Notes: generated by a model not told the origin, from the sequence alone. DNA of 64,000 nt from Bacillus subtilis (GCF_008764245.1 NZ_VTQV01000015.1:1-64000); one strand, 5' to 3'. Counted from the stretch's first letter, positions 32,732 through 44,111 are shown. Translations and numbers: made by a program.

Positions 32732-33490
32732 TTGCGCTCTGAAGATAGAGGATCATTGGATTTACGGAATGTACATATTGAGAATCATTATTTAAAACAT
32801 CCTGAAGGATCAGTATTAATAACAGTAGGTAATACAAAGGTCATTTGTGCCGCAAGCATAGAAGATCGAGTCCCTCCATTCCTTAGAGGAACAGGAAAAG
32901 GGTGGATTACAGCTGAATATGCGATGTTACCGCGTGCAACTGAAACTAGAAATATTCGTGAATCTTCTAAAGGGAAGGTATCTGGCAGAACAATGGAAAT
33001 TCAACGTTTGATTGGTCGTTCTCTTCGCGCGGTGGTTGATTTAGAAGCCATTGGAGAAAGAACCATTTGGGTTGACTGTGATGTGATTCAGGCTGACGGT
33101 GGAACGAGAACGGCTTCCATTACAGGTGCGTTTGTGGCAGTGGCTATGGCCCTTCACAAAATATCTCTTGAAAAGAAATGGACAACATTCCCACTTCATA
33201 ATTTTCTTGCTGCTACGAGTGTTGGAATAAGCCAGTCTGGCGAAGTCATTTTAGATTTAGACTATCAAGAGGATAGTCAAGCGCAAGTAGACATGAATGT
33301 TGTCATGATCGGAAATGGTGAGTTTGTTGAATTGCAAGGTACAGGCGAAGAAGCGACATTTTCCGCCACTCAGCTCCAAGAAATGTTGGATGCGGCAACA
33401 CTAGGGATTAAGCAATTAATGGAATTACAGCGAACAGCCCTTGGTGAGGTGGCGACTTTAATCGATCAAGTGGTGAAAAAACAATCATGA
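32732..33490 (+). CDS. rph: Ribonuclease PH
   Basis: 252 residues, slightly longer than the usual 245. [41 protein letters not shown] in pieces, the RNase PH core with [10 protein letters not shown], and [14 protein letters not shown] are all conserved. It trims tRNA 3' ends phosphorolytically in the cytoplasm. The start is TTG at 32732 with AAGGAGG upstream. The stop overlaps the start of rdgB by four bases, indicating translational coupling. Confidence 0.97.
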   Translation: MRSEDRGSLDLRNVHIENHYLKHPEGSVLITVGNTKVICAASIEDRVPPFLRGTGKGWITAEYAMLPRATETRNIRESSKGKVSGRTMEIQRLIGRSLRAVVDLEAIGERTIWVDCDVIQADGGTRTASITGAFVAVAMALHKISLEKKWTTFPLHNFLAATSVGISQSGEVILDLDYQEDSQAQVDMNVVMIGNGEFVELQGTGEEATFSATQLQEMLDAATLGIKQLMELQRTALGEVATLIDQVVKKQS

Positions 33491-34092
33491 TGAAAAAAGT
33501 AATGATTGCAACTAAAAATAGAGGGAAAGCGGCTGAATTTGAAACACTCTTTTCCAAATATGGAATAAAAGTACATACATTATTGGATATAGAGGATCAT
33601 CCAGATATTGAAGAGACGGGGAATACCTTTGAAGAAAATGCTAGGATTAAAGCTGAGACCCTGTCAAAGGAATTAAATGAAATGGTCTTAGCTGATGACT
33701 CAGGGTTGATTGTGGATGAATTAGATGGTGCACCAGGCATTTATTCGGCGAGGTATGCAGGAGAAGATAAAGATGATGAGGCCAATATTGATAAATTACT
33801 TCATGAAATGAAAGATGTGCCCGAAAATAAACGAACAGCACGTTTTTACTGTGCTCTTGCTTTAGCCATTCCAGGACAAGAAACGATACTTGTCTCGGGA
33901 AAATGTGAAGGGAAGATTTTAACCGAAAGGCATGGTTTAAATGGCTTTGGTTATGACCCGGTATTTTATGCGACAACAGCCGGAAAATCGATGGCTGAAT
34001 TAACGAGTAAAGAAAAAAATCAAATCAGCCATCGATCCGAAGCTTTAAGAAATTTGGAACCAATTATGAAGAACCTTTTTAATAAAAAATAA
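33487..34092 (+). CDS. rdgB: Non-canonical purine NTP pyrophosphatase (RdgB/HAM1, YsnA)
   Basis: 201 residues. The family motifs [47 protein letters not shown] (pieces [17 protein letters not shown]), and FGYDPVF plus SHRSEAL are in order. It hydrolyses dITP, XTP and ITP to monophosphates and so cleans the nucleotide pool. It overlaps rph by four bases (ATGA) and precedes ysnB, as in B. subtilis. A start two codons apart (33487 or 33490) cannot be resolved. Confidence 0.96.
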   Translation: MMKKVMIATKNRGKAAEFETLFSKYGIKVHTLLDIEDHPDIEETGNTFEENARIKAETLSKELNEMVLADDSGLIVDELDGAPGIYSARYAGEDKDDEANIDKLLHEMKDVPENKRTARFYCALALAIPGQETILVSGKCEGKILTERHGLNGFGYDPVFYATTAGKSMAELTSKEKNQISHRSEALRNLEPIMKNLFNKK

Positions 34093-34115
34093 GCTATTCC
34101 CTGAAAAGTACCTTA

Positions 34116-34160
34116 TGAAGTAGACCGATAAAGCGTTCTGCTTCATGGGGTGCTTTTTGC
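34116..34160 (+). terminator. Weak hairpin after rdgB
   Basis: TGAAGTAGA (34117-34125) can pair with TCTGCTTCA (with one wobble) and a CTTTTTG tract follows. Not a textbook terminator. Confidence 0.4.
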
Positions 34161-34327
34161 GTAATGAGGTAAATGGCGTTGGTATGAGAGAGTGATGTCT
34201 GTTGAAAAAAATGGATCAAGGGAAGCTTGTTCCCCCACAAAAAAACATTGTTCGTTCCGATTTCTTTTCCCATAATTATTTGATAAAATAGATCCTATTG
34301 AAAACTTTTCTGAGAGGGGAATGTACA

Positions 34328-34828
34328 ATGAAGTTACTTATCGTGAGTGATAGTCACGGAGATCGATCCATGATAAAAACATTGAAAAATAGATACGAGA
34401 ATGATGTTGATGCATTAATACACTGTGGTGACTCTGAATTACGTGCAGTAGATCCAGTTCTTGAAGGATTTCATGTAGTGAGGGGAAACTGTGATCTTGA
34501 TCAACGTTTTCCGGATGAATTGTTATTGGATGTTCAAGGATATAAAATCTTTACAACCCATGGGCACTTGTTTCAAATTAAATCTTCTCTACTCAATCTA
34601 GCTTACCGTGCAAAAGAACTTGAAGCCGATTTTGTCTTTTTTGGTCATTCCCATTTACTTGGAGTGGAAAAAATAGAGGAAATACTATTTTTGAATCCGG
34701 GAAGTATCCTTCTTCCAAGAGGAGGGAATGAACGAACTTATGCGATTCTCGAACAAGATGATACCTGTACAGTTCGTTTTTTTAATGATCAACACGAAGA
34801 ATTGAAATCTCTTCGGAGGGAATTTTAG
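34328..34828 (+). CDS. ysnB: Metallophosphoesterase YsnB
   Basis: 166 residues with the five motifs of the YfcE/MJ0936 metallophosphatase family: LIVSDSHGD, IHCGDSE, VRGNCD, TTHGH and FFGHSH. These residues should bind two metals, so the protein is probably an active phosphodiesterase of unknown physiological substrate. The start is ATG 34328 with GAGGGGA upstream, not the frame start at 34298. It follows rdgB as in B. subtilis. Confidence 0.93.
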   Translation: MKLLIVSDSHGDRSMIKTLKNRYENDVDALIHCGDSELRAVDPVLEGFHVVRGNCDLDQRFPDELLLDVQGYKIFTTHGHLFQIKSSLLNLAYRAKELEADFVFFGHSHLLGVEKIEEILFLNPGSILLPRGGNERTYAILEQDDTCTVRFFNDQHEELKSLRREF

Positions 34829-34942
34829 AGGATATTAAGGGGAAATGTTCCTCTGCAAAGTTTGAATAGATGTTGAGTGTATAACCGGTTTAGATACGCT
34901 TACCCCTTAATGAATAAAGAATAAAATATTTTAGAAAAACTA

Positions 34943-34971
34943 TTGACTTTCCCTTTAATCGTCTATATAAT
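34943..34971 (+). promoter_or_regulatory. Sigma-A promoter of tRNA-Arg
   Basis: TTGACT (34943-34948), a 17-base spacer and TATAAT (34966-34971) lie 21 bases before the tRNA. This is close to the strongest consensus. Confidence 0.85.
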
Positions 34972-34992
34972 AAAAAATGTCTTTTACAAAAT

Positions 34993-35066
34993 GTCCCAGT
35001 AGCTCAGCTGGATAGAGCAACAGCCTTCTAAGCTGTGGGTCGGGGGTTCGAATCCCTCCTGGGACG
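34993..35066 (+). tRNA. tRNA-Arg (anticodon TCT)
   Basis: The acceptor stem GTCCCAG pairs with CTGGGAC; the D arm holds AGCTCAGCTGGATAGAGC-type sequence, the anticodon loop CTTCTAA gives TCT (reads AGA/AGG), and the T arm has GGTTCGAATC. No CCA is encoded. It stands alone with its own promoter and terminator, as the trnSL-type Arg gene near ysoA in B. subtilis. Confidence 0.97.
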
Positions 35067-35083
35067 TCATGATTGTTTAAATG

Positions 35084-35121
35084 AGCGCCAATCCTTTTGA
35101 GGGAATTGGTGCTTATTTTTT
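35084..35121 (+). terminator. Terminator of tRNA-Arg
   Basis: AGCGCCAAT (35084-35092) pairs with ATTGGTGCT (35105-35113), one G-U pair, followed by a T6 run. Confidence 0.88.
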
Positions 35122-35195
35122 AGATTCAATCTATTTGTTTTCTTCAAACTGATTTGTTACACTATTTTTTAACCTAAATGATGGGCGGTTCTATC

Positions 35196-36209
35196 ATGAA
35201 AAAAGATCAAAACAATCGTGATTCGGCAATCATTATCCCTTTTCCAGGACTGAAGGACCGTTATTATGAAAAAGGCTTATCTAGCTTGGAATCTCATCAA
35301 TTTCAGGAGGCAGTTGATTTGCTAAAGCAGGCTTATCAAATGGACTCCACCGATCCGCAGATTTCAGCAGCCTACCTTGCAGCCCTGTATGAGAATGGAG
35401 ATTATGAGGATTCTAAGCAGATGGCTGAGAAACTTTTGAAAAGTGGTGTTGGAAGTTTCTATGATGTTCTTGATATTTATTTAATGATTTTGATTCAATT
35501 AAACGATTATAAACAGGTCGTTTCGACTTTAAAACCGTTATTTGAAGAAAATGAAATTCCTCCTGAAAAGGCAGAACACTTTTTACAATTATTACAATTG
35601 AGTGAAAAAGCTGCCGCGAATCAGGTAATGGGAAATTCTCCAAATATGGTGGATGATATCCCCCTTATCCATCAAAAGCAAAGTACCCAAGATCAGTTAA
35701 TCGGCCTAGGTATGCTCAAGGATAAAAATATTCATCCGTATTTGGATTCATTAATAGATATGCTCTCTGCTGAAAAAGTTCATCCGTTTATCAAAACGGC
35801 CATCCTTACACTTTTAAAGGAAAACAAAATTGATCAATCCATGTTAGTCGAAAAATTTGACAAAAAGGAAACGTTCAATCCGAAAGCCATTCCCTCCGTT
35901 GAGGAATTCACCTTTTTCCAATTGGTAAAAAACCAGATGGAAAGTCAATTAAGAGATCATAATCCTGTTTTATTAGAACAAATTCTTGATATGATAAAAC
36001 GCCATTCCTATTGTCTTTATCCATTTGAATGGGAACCCAATAACCCATCTGTGTGGACAGTCGCCTACAGAGCGATGGGACATGAATTGTATGGGGAAAA
36101 TTGGAATCCAAAAAAACTAGCGGAATTTTACGATGTGGAAGAGGAAGAGTTAAGGGCTACATTTGCTTTTATCGTCAAATTGGAGGAAATTTCTTCGACT
36201 ATTGTATAA
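35196..36209 (+). CDS. ysoA: Tetratricopeptide-repeat protein YsoA
   Basis: About 337 residues. TPR-like helix pairs occupy about 20-125 (YYEKGLSSLESHQFQEAVDLLKQAY, in pieces). The C-terminal half (about 165-330) is helical with the ending ELRATFAFIVKLEEISS. Its place before tig matches B. subtilis YsoA, whose function is not known. I prefer ATG 35196 to 35178, although no strong Shine-Dalgarno is seen for either. Confidence 0.82.
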   Translation: MKKDQNNRDSAIIIPFPGLKDRYYEKGLSSLESHQFQEAVDLLKQAYQMDSTDPQISAAYLAALYENGDYEDSKQMAEKLLKSGVGSFYDVLDIYLMILIQLNDYKQVVSTLKPLFEENEIPPEKAEHFLQLLQLSEKAAANQVMGNSPNMVDDIPLIHQKQSTQDQLIGLGMLKDKNIHPYLDSLIDMLSAEKVHPFIKTAILTLLKENKIDQSMLVEKFDKKETFNPKAIPSVEEFTFFQLVKNQMESQLRDHNPVLLEQILDMIKRHSYCLYPFEWEPNNPSVWTVAYRAMGHELYGENWNPKKLAEFYDVEEEELRATFAFIVKLEEISSTIV

Positions 36210-36218
36210 ATCCATTAT

Positions 36219-36246
36219 TTGAAACGTTGGTATCCTATGTTATAAT
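36219..36246 (+). promoter_or_regulatory. Sigma-A promoter of tig
   Basis: TTGAAA (36219-36224), a 16-base spacer, then TATAAT (36241-36246), about 108 bases before the tig start. Confidence 0.7.
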
Positions 36247-36354
36247 GTAATGGTTATGCTGGATTGTGTATAATATAGCGGAACATACATAGTGAAGCGA
36301 GTAACCGCAAATAAGCAATAAGACAACTGAGTATATATTGTTGGAGGTATTAAA

Positions 36355-37644
36355 ATGTCAGCAAAATGGGAAAAGCTTGAAGGTAATAAAGGTGTATTAA
36401 CAGTTGAAGTAGATGCGAAAACTGTTAATGAAGGTTTGGACCAGGCTTTTAAAAAGGTGTCTAAGGATATTAATATACCTGGATTCCGTAAAGGAAAAGT
36501 TCCACGTCCATTATTTGAAAAACGTTTTGGGGTAGAAAGCTTATTCCAAGATGCACTTGATTTCATTCTTCCAGAGTCTTACGCTAATGCCGTAGAAGAA
36601 GCAGGAATTGAACCAGTAGATCGTCCTGAGATCGACATTGAACAAATGGAAAAAGGAAAAGAATTAATTTTCACTGCAAAAGTTACCGTAAAGCCAGAAG
36701 TAAAACTAGGCGAATACAAAGGTCTTGAAGTAGAAAAATTAGATGATTCCGTGTCAGATCAGGATGTGGAAGAAGAATTAAATACTCTTCAAGAACGTCA
36801 AGCCGAGCTTGTTGTGAAAGAAGATGGCGTTGTTGAAGATGGCGACACTGTTGTCATTGATTTCGAAGGGTTTGTGGATGGAGAAGCCTTTGAAGGTGGT
36901 CAATCCGACAACTATTCTCTAGAAATCGGTTCAGGATCTTTCATTCCTGGGTTTGAAGAACAGCTTATTGGGGTAAAATCAGGAGAAGAGAAAGATGTTA
37001 AAGTGACATTCCCTGAAGAATACCATGCAGCAGAATTAGCAGGCAAGGAAGCTACATTTAAGGTTAAGCTTCATGAAATTAAAGCAAAAGAACTTCCTGA
37101 GCTTGATGATGAGTTTGCAAAAGATGTTGATGAAGAAGCAGAAACATTGGAAGAACTTAAAGCAAATATCAAAAAGAGACTTACGGAAGAAAAGAAAAAT
37201 GAAGCTGAACAAAAACTAAAAAATGACTTAGTAGAAAAAGCTACAGAGAATGCTGAAATTGATCTACCGGAAGTAATGGTAGAGAATGAAATGGATCAAA
37301 TGATGCAAGAATTTGAACAACGCCTGCAAATGCAAGGTATGAATCTTGATCTTTATTTCCAATTCTCAGGCCAAAACGAAGAGGAACTTCGTAGCCAAAT
37401 GAAGGAAGATGCTGAAAAGCGTGTTAAAACTTCCCTTACACTAGAAGCTATTGCCAAGGCTGAAAATCTTGAAGTGGATGACAAAGCTGTTGATGAAGAA
37501 TTAAATAAAATGGCAGAAATGTACAAAATGGAAGTGGAAGAAGTTAAAAAGATTATGAGTGCTAATATGAATAGTCTGAAAGCAGACTTGAAATTGCAAA
37601 AAGCCATTGATGTTCTAGTTGAAAATAGCAAAACAAATGCATAA
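36355..37644 (+). CDS. tig: Trigger factor (ribosome-associated chaperone and prolyl isomerase)
   Basis: 429 residues. The ribosome-binding N-terminal domain has the signature [10 protein letters not shown]; an FKBP-type prolyl isomerase domain follows (about 150-245; [29 protein letters not shown]), then a long helical C-terminal domain. It binds nascent chains at the ribosomal exit. TTGGAGGTATT precedes the ATG. The order tig-clpX-lonB-lonA is that of B. subtilis; a terminator separates it from clpX. Confidence 0.98.
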   Translation: MSAKWEKLEGNKGVLTVEVDAKTVNEGLDQAFKKVSKDINIPGFRKGKVPRPLFEKRFGVESLFQDALDFILPESYANAVEEAGIEPVDRPEIDIEQMEKGKELIFTAKVTVKPEVKLGEYKGLEVEKLDDSVSDQDVEEELNTLQERQAELVVKEDGVVEDGDTVVIDFEGFVDGEAFEGGQSDNYSLEIGSGSFIPGFEEQLIGVKSGEEKDVKVTFPEEYHAAELAGKEATFKVKLHEIKAKELPELDDEFAKDVDEEAETLEELKANIKKRLTEEKKNEAEQKLKNDLVEKATENAEIDLPEVMVENEMDQMMQEFEQRLQMQGMNLDLYFQFSGQNEEELRSQMKEDAEKRVKTSLTLEAIAKAENLEVDDKAVDEELNKMAEMYKMEVEEVKKIMSANMNSLKADLKLQKAIDVLVENSKTNA

Positions 37645-37677
37645 AAAACATAAACATACACATAAGATATAAGAATC

Positions 37678-37717
37678 GGCAAACAAGGCACAGGCAAGAT
37701 CCGTGCCTTGTTTTGCC
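37678..37717 (+). terminator. Terminator of tig
   Basis: GGCAAACAAGGCAC and GTGCCTTGTTTTGCC form a long stem between tig and clpX; TTTTG in the right arm forms a short T tract. Confidence 0.8.
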
Positions 37718-37868
37718 AAAAGAATACATATTGATCCATTACGGATCCAGCACGAGTTTGAATAATGGTTATTACTTCATAGAATGTGGTACAATGCAAT
37801 ACATAGCTATGGCTTGTAATTTTTTAAGGTTGTATGGAAAGGATATAGCTTATTATAGGGGTGAAATC

Positions 37869-39131
37869 ATGTTTAAATTTAACGAAGAAAAAGGTCAGTT
37901 GAAATGTTCTTTTTGTGGTAAAACGCAAGAACAAGTTAGAAAATTAGTGGCTGGCCCTGGTGTATATATATGTGATGAATGTATTGAATTATGTACAGAA
38001 ATTGTGGAGGAAGAACTAGGGACGGAAGAAGAAGTAGAATTTAAAGATATCCCGAAACCACGCGAAATTAGGGAAATTTTAGATGAATACGTGATTGGTC
38101 AAGAACAGGCGAAAAAGTCCTTAGCTGTTGCCGTTTATAATCACTACAAGCGTATTAATGCAAATAGCAAGATCGATGATGTAGAGCTTGCGAAAAGTAA
38201 TATTTGTTTGATAGGTCCAACTGGAAGCGGTAAAACCTTACTTGCGCAAACATTGGCTCGAATTTTAAATGTACCATTTGCGATCGCAGATGCGACTTCA
38301 TTAACGGAAGCGGGTTATGTTGGGGAAGATGTGGAAAATATCTTACTCAAATTAATTCAATCTGCTGACTATGATGTGGAAAAGGCAGAGCGTGGTATCA
38401 TTTATATTGATGAGATCGATAAAGTAGCTAGAAAATCGGAAAATACTTCCATTACAAGAGATGTTTCAGGTGAAGGGGTACAGCAAGCTTTACTTAAAAT
38501 ATTAGAAGGTACTGTAGCAAGTGTGCCACCACAAGGAGGCAGAAAGCATCCGCACCAAGAGTTTATTCAAATCGATACAACCAATATCTTGTTTATTTGT
38601 GGTGGAGCTTTCGACGGTGTGGAACAAATCATTAAGCGTCGCCTTGGACAAAAAGTGATCGGGTTTGGCGCAGAGGTGAAAAGTCAAGAAGAAAACAAAG
38701 AAATTTTATCCGAAATTCTTCCAGAAGATTTACTTCGTTTTGGGTTAATTCCAGAATTTATCGGCCGCTTACCCGTCATTGCCAACTTAGAGCAGTTGGA
38801 TGAAGAAGCGTTAATTGAAATTTTAACTAAACCGAAAAATGCGCTTGTCAAACAGTATAAAAAAATGCTGGATATGGATGAAGTCGACCTTGAATTTGAG
38901 GATGATGCTCTTCATGAAATCGCGAAAAAAGCGATTGAAAGAAAAACAGGAGCTCGTGGACTTAGATCCATCATTGAAATGCTTATGTTAGATGTAATGT
39001 TTGACTTGCCATCTCGTGATGATATTAAGAAATGTATTATTACGAAAGATTCCGTTCTGCATAATAAGCCACCTAAGCTTGTGCTTGAGGATGGAACAGT
39101 TATTAAGGGGCCTGAAAAAACCTCTGCTTAA
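37869..39131 (+). CDS. clpX: ATP-dependent Clp protease ATPase subunit ClpX
   Basis: 420 residues, the normal length. An N-terminal zinc finger (CSFC...CDEC, about residues 12-37) precedes the AAA+ ATPase with Walker A GPTGSGKT, Walker [10 protein letters not shown], and the RKHPHQEF and GFGA pore-loop region. ClpX unfolds substrates for ClpP. The start ATG 37869 has GGGGTG upstream; the frame from 37713 has an atypical extension. A terminator follows. Confidence 0.98.
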   Translation: MFKFNEEKGQLKCSFCGKTQEQVRKLVAGPGVYICDECIELCTEIVEEELGTEEEVEFKDIPKPREIREILDEYVIGQEQAKKSLAVAVYNHYKRINANSKIDDVELAKSNICLIGPTGSGKTLLAQTLARILNVPFAIADATSLTEAGYVGEDVENILLKLIQSADYDVEKAERGIIYIDEIDKVARKSENTSITRDVSGEGVQQALLKILEGTVASVPPQGGRKHPHQEFIQIDTTNILFICGGAFDGVEQIIKRRLGQKVIGFGAEVKSQEENKEILSEILPEDLLRFGLIPEFIGRLPVIANLEQLDEEALIEILTKPKNALVKQYKKMLDMDEVDLEFEDDALHEIAKKAIERKTGARGLRSIIEMLMLDVMFDLPSRDDIKKCIITKDSVLHNKPPKLVLEDGTVIKGPEKTSA

Positions 39132-39134
39132 TAT

Positions 39135-39173
39135 AAAAACCAGGGTTTTTAATAAAAAAATCCTGGTTTTTTT
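39135..39173 (+). terminator. Terminator of clpX
   Basis: AAAAACCAGG (39135-39144) pairs with CCTGGTTTTT (39162-39171) and a T run. Confidence 0.88.
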
Positions 39174-39212
39174 GCGGCTAAAAATTTATAATACGATGAC
39201 GACAAAATGATG

Positions 39213-39242
39213 GTTTATTCCTTCTTTGAAGCGGAGATACTA
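39213..39242 (+). promoter_or_regulatory. Sigma-F promoter of lonB
   Basis: GTTTA (39213-39217), exactly 15 bases, then GGAGATACTA (39233-39242). Both parts match the sigma-F consensus GYWTA-N15-GGNRANANTR at every defined position. B. subtilis lonB is expressed in the forespore under sigma-F, so this supports the call. Confidence 0.85.
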
Positions 39243-39288
39243 ATGGATAAAAGATAGACGTAAATTTGTATCTTCGGGAGGGTAATGT

Positions 39289-40950
39289 ATGAATTGGACA
39301 GCGATCATTATGATGATTCAGCTTTTTTTCGGGATCATTATTGGGTTGTACTTTCTAAATTTATTGATGAACCAACGATCTCAAAAGGTTACCATTGATA
39401 AAGAATCAAAAAAGGAAATGGATCATCTTAGGAAAATGCGAGGGATAAAGTTAACAGAACCTTTAGCAGAAAGAGTAAGACCAGCGAATTTTTCGGATAT
39501 TGTGGGGCAGGAAGATGGAATTAAAGCGTTAAAGGCGGCTCTATGTGGGCCCAATCCGCAACATGTTATTATTTATGGACCACCGGGTGTGGGGAAAACA
39601 GCCGCTGCAAGGCTTGTTTTAGAAGAAGCTAAGAAAAATCAACGCTCACCTTTTCAGATGGATTCAGTGTTTGTAGAACTAGATGCAACGACGGCTAGGT
39701 TTGATGAAAGAGGAATAGCAGATCCCTTAATCGGTTCTGTTCATGATCCTATTTATCAAGGAGCTGGTGCCATGGGGCAAGCTGGAATTCCACAACCAAA
39801 GCAAGGTGCTGTTTCCAATGCTCATGGCGGTGTTTTATTTATTGATGAAATCGGTGAGCTTCATCCGATTCAAATGAATAAACTATTAAAAGTATTAGAA
39901 GATCGAAAAGTTTATTTTGAAAGTGCCTATTATAGTTCAGAGAATAATCAAATCCCGACTCATATTCATGATATTTTTAAGCGTGGACTTCCTGCAGATT
40001 TTCGTTTAATTGGAGCCACAACACGAACCCCTAATGAAATTCCACCAGCTATTCGTTCGCGATGTATGGAAGTATTTTTTCATGAACTAGAAAAAGGTGA
40101 AATTGAAATTGTTGCAAACAAAGCGGTAGATAAAATCAACTTCGCGATTGATGAGAAAGGTCTAAAATTGTTATCCTCTTACGCTAGAAATGGACGGGAA
40201 GCAGTCAATATGATTCAAACCTCTGCTGGTTTAGCCATCATCGAGGACAGAGACTATATTCAAGATGTGGATATCGAGTGGGTAATTCGTTCGAGTCAGC
40301 TTGTCCCCCGTCATGAAAAATCAATACATTCGCAATCAAAAACAGGTGTGGTAAATGGTCTTGCGGTGACAGGACCCAATAGTGGAATGTTATTGGATAT
40401 TGAAGTGACTGTGTTTCCAGTTGATAAAGGCTCGGTGCAAATTACAGGAATTATTGAAGAAGAGAATATTAATGGTCAAGGAAAAACCGTCAAAAGGAAA
40501 AGTATGGCAAAAGGCTCCATCGAAAATGTTTTAACTGTATTAAAAACAATGGGAGTTCCAGTTCAGCAGTATGATATTCATGTGAATTTTCCGGGAGGAA
40601 TTCCCGCAGATGGTCCTTCTGCCGGTGTTGCGATGGCAGTAGGAATTTATTCGGCCATTTATAAAATACCGGTGGAACACACGGTGGCTATGACAGGAGA
40701 AATCGGGATTCATGGTGATATAAAGCCTGTTGGTGGCGTATACTCTAAAGTAAAAGCGGCAAAAATTGCTGGCGCTAAAACAGTCCTAATACCTGAAGAA
40801 AATATGCAATCCAATTTAAAAGAAATAGAAAAGGTCACAGTTATTCCCGTTAGCCGTCTAGAAGAAGCGTTGGAAGTTGCCTTAGTTAAAAAGGCAGGGC
40901 ATGATCGAATCCTACCTGATTACTCAGCCCCTAATAAAAAAAGTGTGTAA
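39289..40950 (+). CDS. lonB: Forespore ATP-dependent protease LonB
   Basis: 553 residues, near the 552 of B. subtilis. An N-terminal membrane helix (about 4-24) is followed by the AAA+ domain (Walker A GPPGVGKT, Walker B LFIDEIGEL) and the Lon protease domain with catalytic Ser in PADGPSAG and Lys in SKVKAAKIAG. LonB is a membrane-bound protease made in the forespore. A sigma-F promoter lies upstream at 39213-39242. Start ATG 39289 follows GGGAGGG. Confidence 0.96.
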   Translation: MNWTAIIMMIQLFFGIIIGLYFLNLLMNQRSQKVTIDKESKKEMDHLRKMRGIKLTEPLAERVRPANFSDIVGQEDGIKALKAALCGPNPQHVIIYGPPGVGKTAAARLVLEEAKKNQRSPFQMDSVFVELDATTARFDERGIADPLIGSVHDPIYQGAGAMGQAGIPQPKQGAVSNAHGGVLFIDEIGELHPIQMNKLLKVLEDRKVYFESAYYSSENNQIPTHIHDIFKRGLPADFRLIGATTRTPNEIPPAIRSRCMEVFFHELEKGEIEIVANKAVDKINFAIDEKGLKLLSSYARNGREAVNMIQTSAGLAIIEDRDYIQDVDIEWVIRSSQLVPRHEKSIHSQSKTGVVNGLAVTGPNSGMLLDIEVTVFPVDKGSVQITGIIEEENINGQGKTVKRKSMAKGSIENVLTVLKTMGVPVQQYDIHVNFPGGIPADGPSAGVAMAVGIYSAIYKIPVEHTVAMTGEIGIHGDIKPVGGVYSKVKAAKIAGAKTVLIPEENMQSNLKEIEKVTVIPVSRLEEALEVALVKKAGHDRILPDYSAPNKKSV

Positions 40951-41029
40951 CTCATGATAATAAGAGCAGTTTCTCGACATCATATGGCCATTTAAGCTAA
41001 AATGGACACAGTATGAATAAGGGAAATGG

Positions 41030-41070
41030 AAAAAAGGAGGCGCCCTTAAAGGCGCTTTCTCTTTTCTTAG
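41030..41070 (+). terminator. Terminator-like hairpin between lonB and lonA
   Basis: GGCGCC (41039-41044) pairs with GGCGC (41051-41055) with a T-rich tail. It probably ends lonB transcription. Confidence 0.65.
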
Positions 41071-41205
41071 ATTGAATAATTAGATGATGGGAATAAGTTA
41101 AATAGGGACGGTACTAGTTTCGCAGGTGATAAAGACCTACGCCTTTAGCTGTTCATCCTTTTGGCGTTTCCACATTTGTCTAAAATTAGCACGGAGGTAG
41201 TAAAT

Positions 41206-43530
41206 ATGACGAAAAAAATAGAGCCATTAGTGCCTCTATTGCCACTACGTGGGATGCTCGTTTTTCCAACAATGGTACTGCATCTTGATGTGGGGAGAGA
41301 ACGCTCTGTTCAAGCTTTAGAACAGGCTATGCTAAATGATCATCTAATCTTTTTGACGACTCAAAAAGATATCGAGATTGAATCACCAGAGGATGAGGAT
41401 TTATTCGAGATCGGCACATTGACAAAGGTTAAGCAGATGTTAAAGTTGCCTAACGGAACGATCCGTGTGCTTGTAGAGGGATTGAATCGTGCAAAGATAA
41501 AAAATATAAAGGACCAAGGTCTTTATTATGCTGTAGATCTTGAACGATATGATGAGGAAATCGATCAAGACTTTGAAATTCAAGCATTAAAGCGGACCAT
41601 GTTAGAGTATTTCGAACAATATATTAAGCTTTCGAAAAAAGTTTCTTCAGAAACCTTTGCAACAGTAGCCGATATAGATGAGCCTGGTCGAATGGCTGAT
41701 ATTATTGCATCCCATTTACCTTTAAAAATTCAAGATAAACAAGAGATTTTGGAAATCATTAACGTAAAAGAAAGATTAACGAAAGTGATCAACATCATCC
41801 ACAATGAAAGAGAAGTTTTAAATTTAGAAAAGAAAATTGGCCAAAGAGTTAAGCAATCGATTGATCGCACGCAAAAAGAATATTATTTACGTGAACAGAT
41901 GAAGGCTATCCAAAAAGAATTAGGGGATAAAGAGGGGAAAACGGGCGAAGTAGCAGATTTGTCGGAAAAAATCCGCGAAGCAAAAATGCCAGAAAATGTC
42001 GAAAAGATTGCATTAAAAGAGTTAGATCGTTACGAAAAGATTCCTTCTTCCTCTGCTGAAAGTTCCGTTATTCGTACTTATATTGACTGGCTCATTTCAT
42101 TGCCTTGGTCAAATGCCACAAAAGATGATTTAAACATTCACAAAGCCGAAAAAATACTAGAACGGGATCACTACGGACTAGAGAAGGTCAAAGAACGTGT
42201 GCTTGAATATCTTGCGGTGCAACAATTAACCAATTCATTAAGGAGTCCGATTTTATGTCTTGTCGGTCCACCCGGAGTAGGGAAAACAAGCTTAGCACGT
42301 TCGATTGCAGAATCAATGGGACGAAATTTCGTTCGTATCTCATTAGGTGGTGTACGCGATGAATCTGAAATTCGTGGACATCGGCGGACCTATGTGGGAG
42401 CTATGCCAGGGAGAATTATTCAAGGAATGAAAAAAGCGGGCGCAACTAACCCGGTATTTTTACTTGATGAAATAGATAAAATGTCCAATGACTTTCGGGG
42501 GGATCCTTCTTCAGCGATGTTAGAAGTATTGGACCCTGCCCAAAACGGTAGTTTTAGTGATCATTATATTGAAGAGCCATATGATCTATCAAAGGTAATG
42601 TTTTTGGCGACAGCTAATGATCTGGCTTCTATTCCAGGTCCACTTCGGGATCGAATGGAAATCATTTCGATTGCTGGTTATACAGAATTGGAAAAAATCC
42701 ATATTGCGAAAGATCATCTGTTGCCTAGGCAGGTAAAAGATCATGGTCTTACAAAAGCTCAGCTCCAATTAAGAGATGATGCGATTAAAATTTTAGTTCG
42801 TTATTATACCCGAGAAGCTGGTGTTCGTGAATTGGACCGTCAGCTCGCCTCTATCTGTAGAAAAGCTGCCAAACTAATTGTTTCCGGTAAAAAGAAAAAG
42901 GTGGTTGTAACCGAGAAGTATTTGACAGAATTACTAGGAAAGAAAAAATATAGTTATGGACAAGCTGAACTTGAGGATCAAATCGGCGTAGCAACCGGAC
43001 TGGCTTATACCTCAGTGGGGGGAGACACATTACAAATAGAAGTTTCTTTATCTCCTGGTAAAGGGAAGCTTATTTTGACTGGAAAATTGGGAGATGTAAT
43101 GAAGGAATCGGCACAGGCAGCCTTTAGTTATGTTAGGTCAAAAGCAACTGAACTTAAACTTGATAAAGATTTTCATGAAACAACAGATATTCATATCCAT
43201 GTTCCTGAAGGAGCCGTTCCAAAAGATGGGCCCTCGGCTGGAATTACTATTGCAACTGCCCTTATTTCGGCTTTAACACAAAATCCTGTTAAAAAAGAAA
43301 TCGGGATGACTGGGGAGATTACACTACGGGGAAGAGTTTTACCAATTGGCGGATTAAAAGAAAAATCATTAGCAGCTCATAGAGCGGGGATTACCACAAT
43401 TATAATGCCAAAGGAAAATGAAAAAGATATAGAAGATATTCCTGAGAGTGTTCAAAAGGATCTTACTTTTATTCCTGTGTCCCATGTAGATGAAGTTTTA
43501 AAAATCGCATTATCGGGGGCTAAAAAATGA
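41206..43530 (+). CDS. lonA: ATP-dependent protease LonA
   Basis: 774 residues, as in B. subtilis. The N-terminal substrate domain begins [14 protein letters not shown]; the AAA+ module holds GPPGVGKTS and FLLDEIDKM; the protease domain has the catalytic Ser in KDGPSAG and Lys in [13 protein letters not shown]. It degrades misfolded and regulatory proteins in the cytosol. The true start is ATG 41206 with ACGGAGGT upstream, not 41161. It overlaps ysxC by four bases. Confidence 0.97.
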   Translation: MTKKIEPLVPLLPLRGMLVFPTMVLHLDVGRERSVQALEQAMLNDHLIFLTTQKDIEIESPEDEDLFEIGTLTKVKQMLKLPNGTIRVLVEGLNRAKIKNIKDQGLYYAVDLERYDEEIDQDFEIQALKRTMLEYFEQYIKLSKKVSSETFATVADIDEPGRMADIIASHLPLKIQDKQEILEIINVKERLTKVINIIHNEREVLNLEKKIGQRVKQSIDRTQKEYYLREQMKAIQKELGDKEGKTGEVADLSEKIREAKMPENVEKIALKELDRYEKIPSSSAESSVIRTYIDWLISLPWSNATKDDLNIHKAEKILERDHYGLEKVKERVLEYLAVQQLTNSLRSPILCLVGPPGVGKTSLARSIAESMGRNFVRISLGGVRDESEIRGHRRTYVGAMPGRIIQGMKKAGATNPVFLLDEIDKMSNDFRGDPSSAMLEVLDPAQNGSFSDHYIEEPYDLSKVMFLATANDLASIPGPLRDRMEIISIAGYTELEKIHIAKDHLLPRQVKDHGLTKAQLQLRDDAIKILVRYYTREAGVRELDRQLASICRKAAKLIVSGKKKKVVVTEKYLTELLGKKKYSYGQAELEDQIGVATGLAYTSVGGDTLQIEVSLSPGKGKLILTGKLGDVMKESAQAAFSYVRSKATELKLDKDFHETTDIHIHVPEGAVPKDGPSAGITIATALISALTQNPVKKEIGMTGEITLRGRVLPIGGLKEKSLAAHRAGITTIIMPKENEKDIEDIPESVQKDLTFIPVSHVDEVLKIALSGAKK

Positions 43531-44108
43531 AGGTAAATCATGCAGAGTTTATCATAAGCGCCGTTAAACCGGAGCAATACCCTGATGAAGGGTTACCTGA
43601 ATTCGCACTAGCGGGAAGATCCAATGTAGGGAAATCGTCCTTTATCAATAAAATGATTAACCGAAAAAGTCTTGCCCGTACTTCCTCCAAACCAGGAAAA
43701 ACACAAACCTTAAATTATTATAAAATTGAAGATGCCTTATATTTTGTGGATGTTCCCGGGTATGGATTTGCGAAAGTGTCAAAAAAGGAACGGGAAAAAT
43801 GGGGAGAAATGATTGAGACTTATCTCACAACAAGAGAGGAATTATGTGCTGTTTTGTTGATTGTCGATTTAAGACATCCGCCTACAAACGATGATGTTTT
43901 AATGTATGATTTCCTAAAATACTATGACATTCCGTGTGCGATTATTGCTACAAAAGCGGATAAAATCCCTAAAGGAAAATGGGAAAAACATAAAAAAGTA
44001 GTGAAAGAAACCTTGAAACTGAAGCAAGATGATGAAATTGTCCTATTCTCAGCAGAAACAGGAATGGGTAAAGACAAAGCTTGGCGTATATTGGACAAAT
44101 GGGCATAA
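43527..44108 (+). CDS. ysxC: Ribosome-biogenesis GTPase EngB/YsxC
   Basis: 193 residues. The GTPase motifs are G1 [10 protein letters not shown]3 DVPGYGFAK and G4 TKADK in order. YsxC is needed for 50S subunit assembly and essential in B. subtilis. The ATG overlaps the lonA stop (ATGA), so translation is coupled. A palindromic terminator follows. Confidence 0.97.
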   Translation: MKVNHAEFIISAVKPEQYPDEGLPEFALAGRSNVGKSSFINKMINRKSLARTSSKPGKTQTLNYYKIEDALYFVDVPGYGFAKVSKKEREKWGEMIETYLTTREELCAVLLIVDLRHPPTNDDVLMYDFLKYYDIPCAIIATKADKIPKGKWEKHKKVVKETLKLKQDDEIVLFSAETGMGKDKAWRILDKWA

Positions 44109-44111
44109 AAT

